The notes under the pieces: generated by a model
Seen by the model: the letters and a program-made list of their open reading frames with translations, nothing else
Database searches by the model: none
Told to the model about the DNA's origin: nothing
Assembly (NCBI RefSeq): GCF_001039355.2
Contig: NW_019775924.1
Span: 566,962-630,961 of the forward strand
Direction: 5' to 3'
Length of the DNA stretch: 64,000 nt
Origin: Lingula anatina
Lineage: Eukaryota; Brachiopoda; Lingulata; Lingulida; Lingulidae
In this document: in pieces, positions 62,250-64,000 of the stretch
How the letters are laid out: each line of letters starts with the position of its first letter
Numbering within the stretch: position 1 is the first letter of the stretch
Made by a program: the position numbers and the translations under genes

Positions 62250-64000
62250 AAACTTGTACGAGTATATTGCGCTACATTTGTGAGAGAAATAAACTGAATT
62301 GCAGTACTGCATATCTATGCTCTTACTGTCAAAAAGAATCAAATATCACGATTAATATTTTGGCGTTAGTAAATGTCTTGTGAAAAATAAAACCGTGGTC
62401 TTGATAGAGGGTATATAGACCTTAACGCTTCAGGTTGAATGTGGCCTTCCACCCACATTGCTGCTTTCAAAGTGTTAAAAAAAATGTATCTCTTAAGATA
62501 AATACCTTGAAATTATTATAATTATATTATCTTAAATGTTTGTTTTAAGATGACGTTAACAAATATCATGAAATTCCGAATTAGTATGCGCTCTGCTGCG
62601 GTACAGGCCTACGGATTAATTTTTTATAATTCAAAAGATCACCGGTTGAGAGGGCAATATGATCAAGTGCAGAGAGAGAAAATCAATGTTTCCCTATTCA
62701 CTTCTAGAGGTCCCTTTAACTGTTACAAAGTTAATTAAAAGTCATTCGTCCAATTTTGTTACAAACAGAAGGGCATATGCAAAAGAGTAATGTTGCCCAT
62801 GGACGCATTTCCCTTCGTTTGAAACATATGCCGAGGACGCGAACATTCCAATATTTCATTAAAATCACTTATGACCTAGAAGGAAAAAAAAAAAATAACC
62901 CAAACCATTTACCTGCATGCTTCTTTCTTTTAGATTAATATATTTTACGGTTATAACTTATACCGTGTAAAACAAACACCGAACAATGTGTTACAACTCG
63001 GCAAAGTCTATACGTGTTGTAGTTCTAGCCAAGTCTGTTACCGGTCAGGTTACACTGTTTGGCTACATAAGCGGCGCTACGTCATTAATGCTTTCAGAGG
63101 CCCTCTTTGCTCGACTGTGATACCTGTCTTTGAAGTATTCCCTTGCATCACAAAGGTTATGTTAGTCGTTAAGGGAGACCGGGGCTAGTTGGACCCCGGG
63201 GTAAGTTGGCTCCCTATCAAGTCTTTTTAATAAAGTTACTTTAAGATGCTAAATTATTTCATTTGGACTCACTGCCGAGGCTTTCTTGGCACTATTGGAT
63301 ACGGCCACTTTACAAAATGATGTGATCAATTCTTTTACCTCATAGTTACTTTGATGGGGGGCCAACTTACCCCGGGGTCCAACTAGCCCCGGTCTCTCCT
63401 AATTTCCAAAATAAAAAAGAAGAAAACATATTTAGAGGAACAAACCGAACAAGAGCACCCTTAAATACGCCGATGACTATATCTCTAAGCATTAGCGGAA
63501 GTACATGTAGAAAAGGTAAGAACCGGACATCATTTTTGGTGTTTGAGTTTCAGAATGATCAGGGAAGAAACGTTGCTGTTGCCGATTAGATTCACCACAC
63601 CTGCACGTGGGAAGCAGCCTTTACATCTTGCCACCCGAATTAATTTCAACGTGTCCCGCATTTCAGACGTGAACCTAGAAAATCTCTCAACGGGTTTGTA
63701 ATCAACGAGCGATTAGATGTTGCGTGGATGACCGCCTTGGTCACATCACGCCTACATGTAATTTGTCAAGAGAATATTATCATGAAATGGGTGAAATATC
63801 ACAATGGGAAAATAATGCGTCTTTAAAATCCTTTAGGTATTGGAAAATTGCAAAGATACATTTTAATTCCAATTGACAAGAGACGAACAACGGCACTAAG
63901 ACTGAAACGGTTTGCATGCATTGCATATACTGCTTGTATTCTTTCTGAGTGTGTTGTTCTACAGAAAGATATCTGCAAAAGCCGTAAATTTTCGAATGCT
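62250..64000. other. Downstream sequence without a recognised gene
   Basis: I see no supported exon. Apart from the MITE at 63173-63400 it is AT-rich unique-looking sequence. Short open frames at 62550-63188 have no coding features. Confidence 0.5.
63173..63400. mobile_element. MITE with 37-bp GC-rich terminal inverted repeats
   Basis: Left end GGGAGACCGGGGCTAGTTGG then ACCCCGGGGTAAGTTGGC. The right end is the near-exact complement (GCCAACTTACCCCGGGGTCC then AACTAGCCCCGGTCTCTCC). The interior of about 150 bases is AT-rich with no open frame. TAA flanks both ends, a likely target-site duplication. Well preserved, so a fairly recent insertion. Confidence 0.85.

Overview
The window is nuclear DNA of an invertebrate animal. 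It is AT-rich and has many short exons with GT..AG introns, long introns, abundant microsatellites, MITE-like inverted repeats and decayed Tc1-type transposons. Allele-level divergence at unmerged contig ends implies a highly heterozygous source. The two large genes (a mitochondrial i-AAA protease and a secreted laccase) and the repeat style suit a marine invertebrate such as an amphioxus, echinoderm, hemichordate or mollusc. I cannot fix the phylum from sequence alone.

Layout. 1-7841 is repeat-rich with no supportable gene. 7842-13823 is one locus represented twice: a 2.95-kb contig between single-N gaps at 9739 and 12689 looks like the alternative allele of its flanks. 18047-20496 (+) and 27342-30111 (-) are two related small secreted precursors, facing each other. 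Each has a hydrophobic leader followed at once by one peptide ending in Gly-Arg-Arg (FYFTDSKEHDYPRIG and FLYTHTKDNDYIRVG). I read them as paralogous amidated neuropeptide precursors; I do not recognise the family, and they are my best candidate for something undescribed. Between them lie a Tc1 relic and a small cysteine-rich exon. 30112-36997 is repeats plus the probable 3' UTR of the next gene. 36998-50285 (-) is a complete 19-exon YME1L i-AAA protease gene whose splice phases close into a 738-codon frame. 50286-53674 is intergenic and holds one orphan coding-looking exon. 53747-62123 (+) is a 9-exon laccase-type multicopper oxidase (768 aa) with TATA box, signal peptide, all four copper motifs and poly(A) signals. 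Its exon 7 appears twice only because of another unmerged contig overlap at 60708. 62124-64000 holds a MITE and no gene.

The genes do not form a pathway: YME1L is mitochondrial housekeeping, the laccase is extracellular redox chemistry, and the small precursors are probably signalling. All exon boundaries were placed by eye from splice consensus, phase closure and family motifs, without transcript data.
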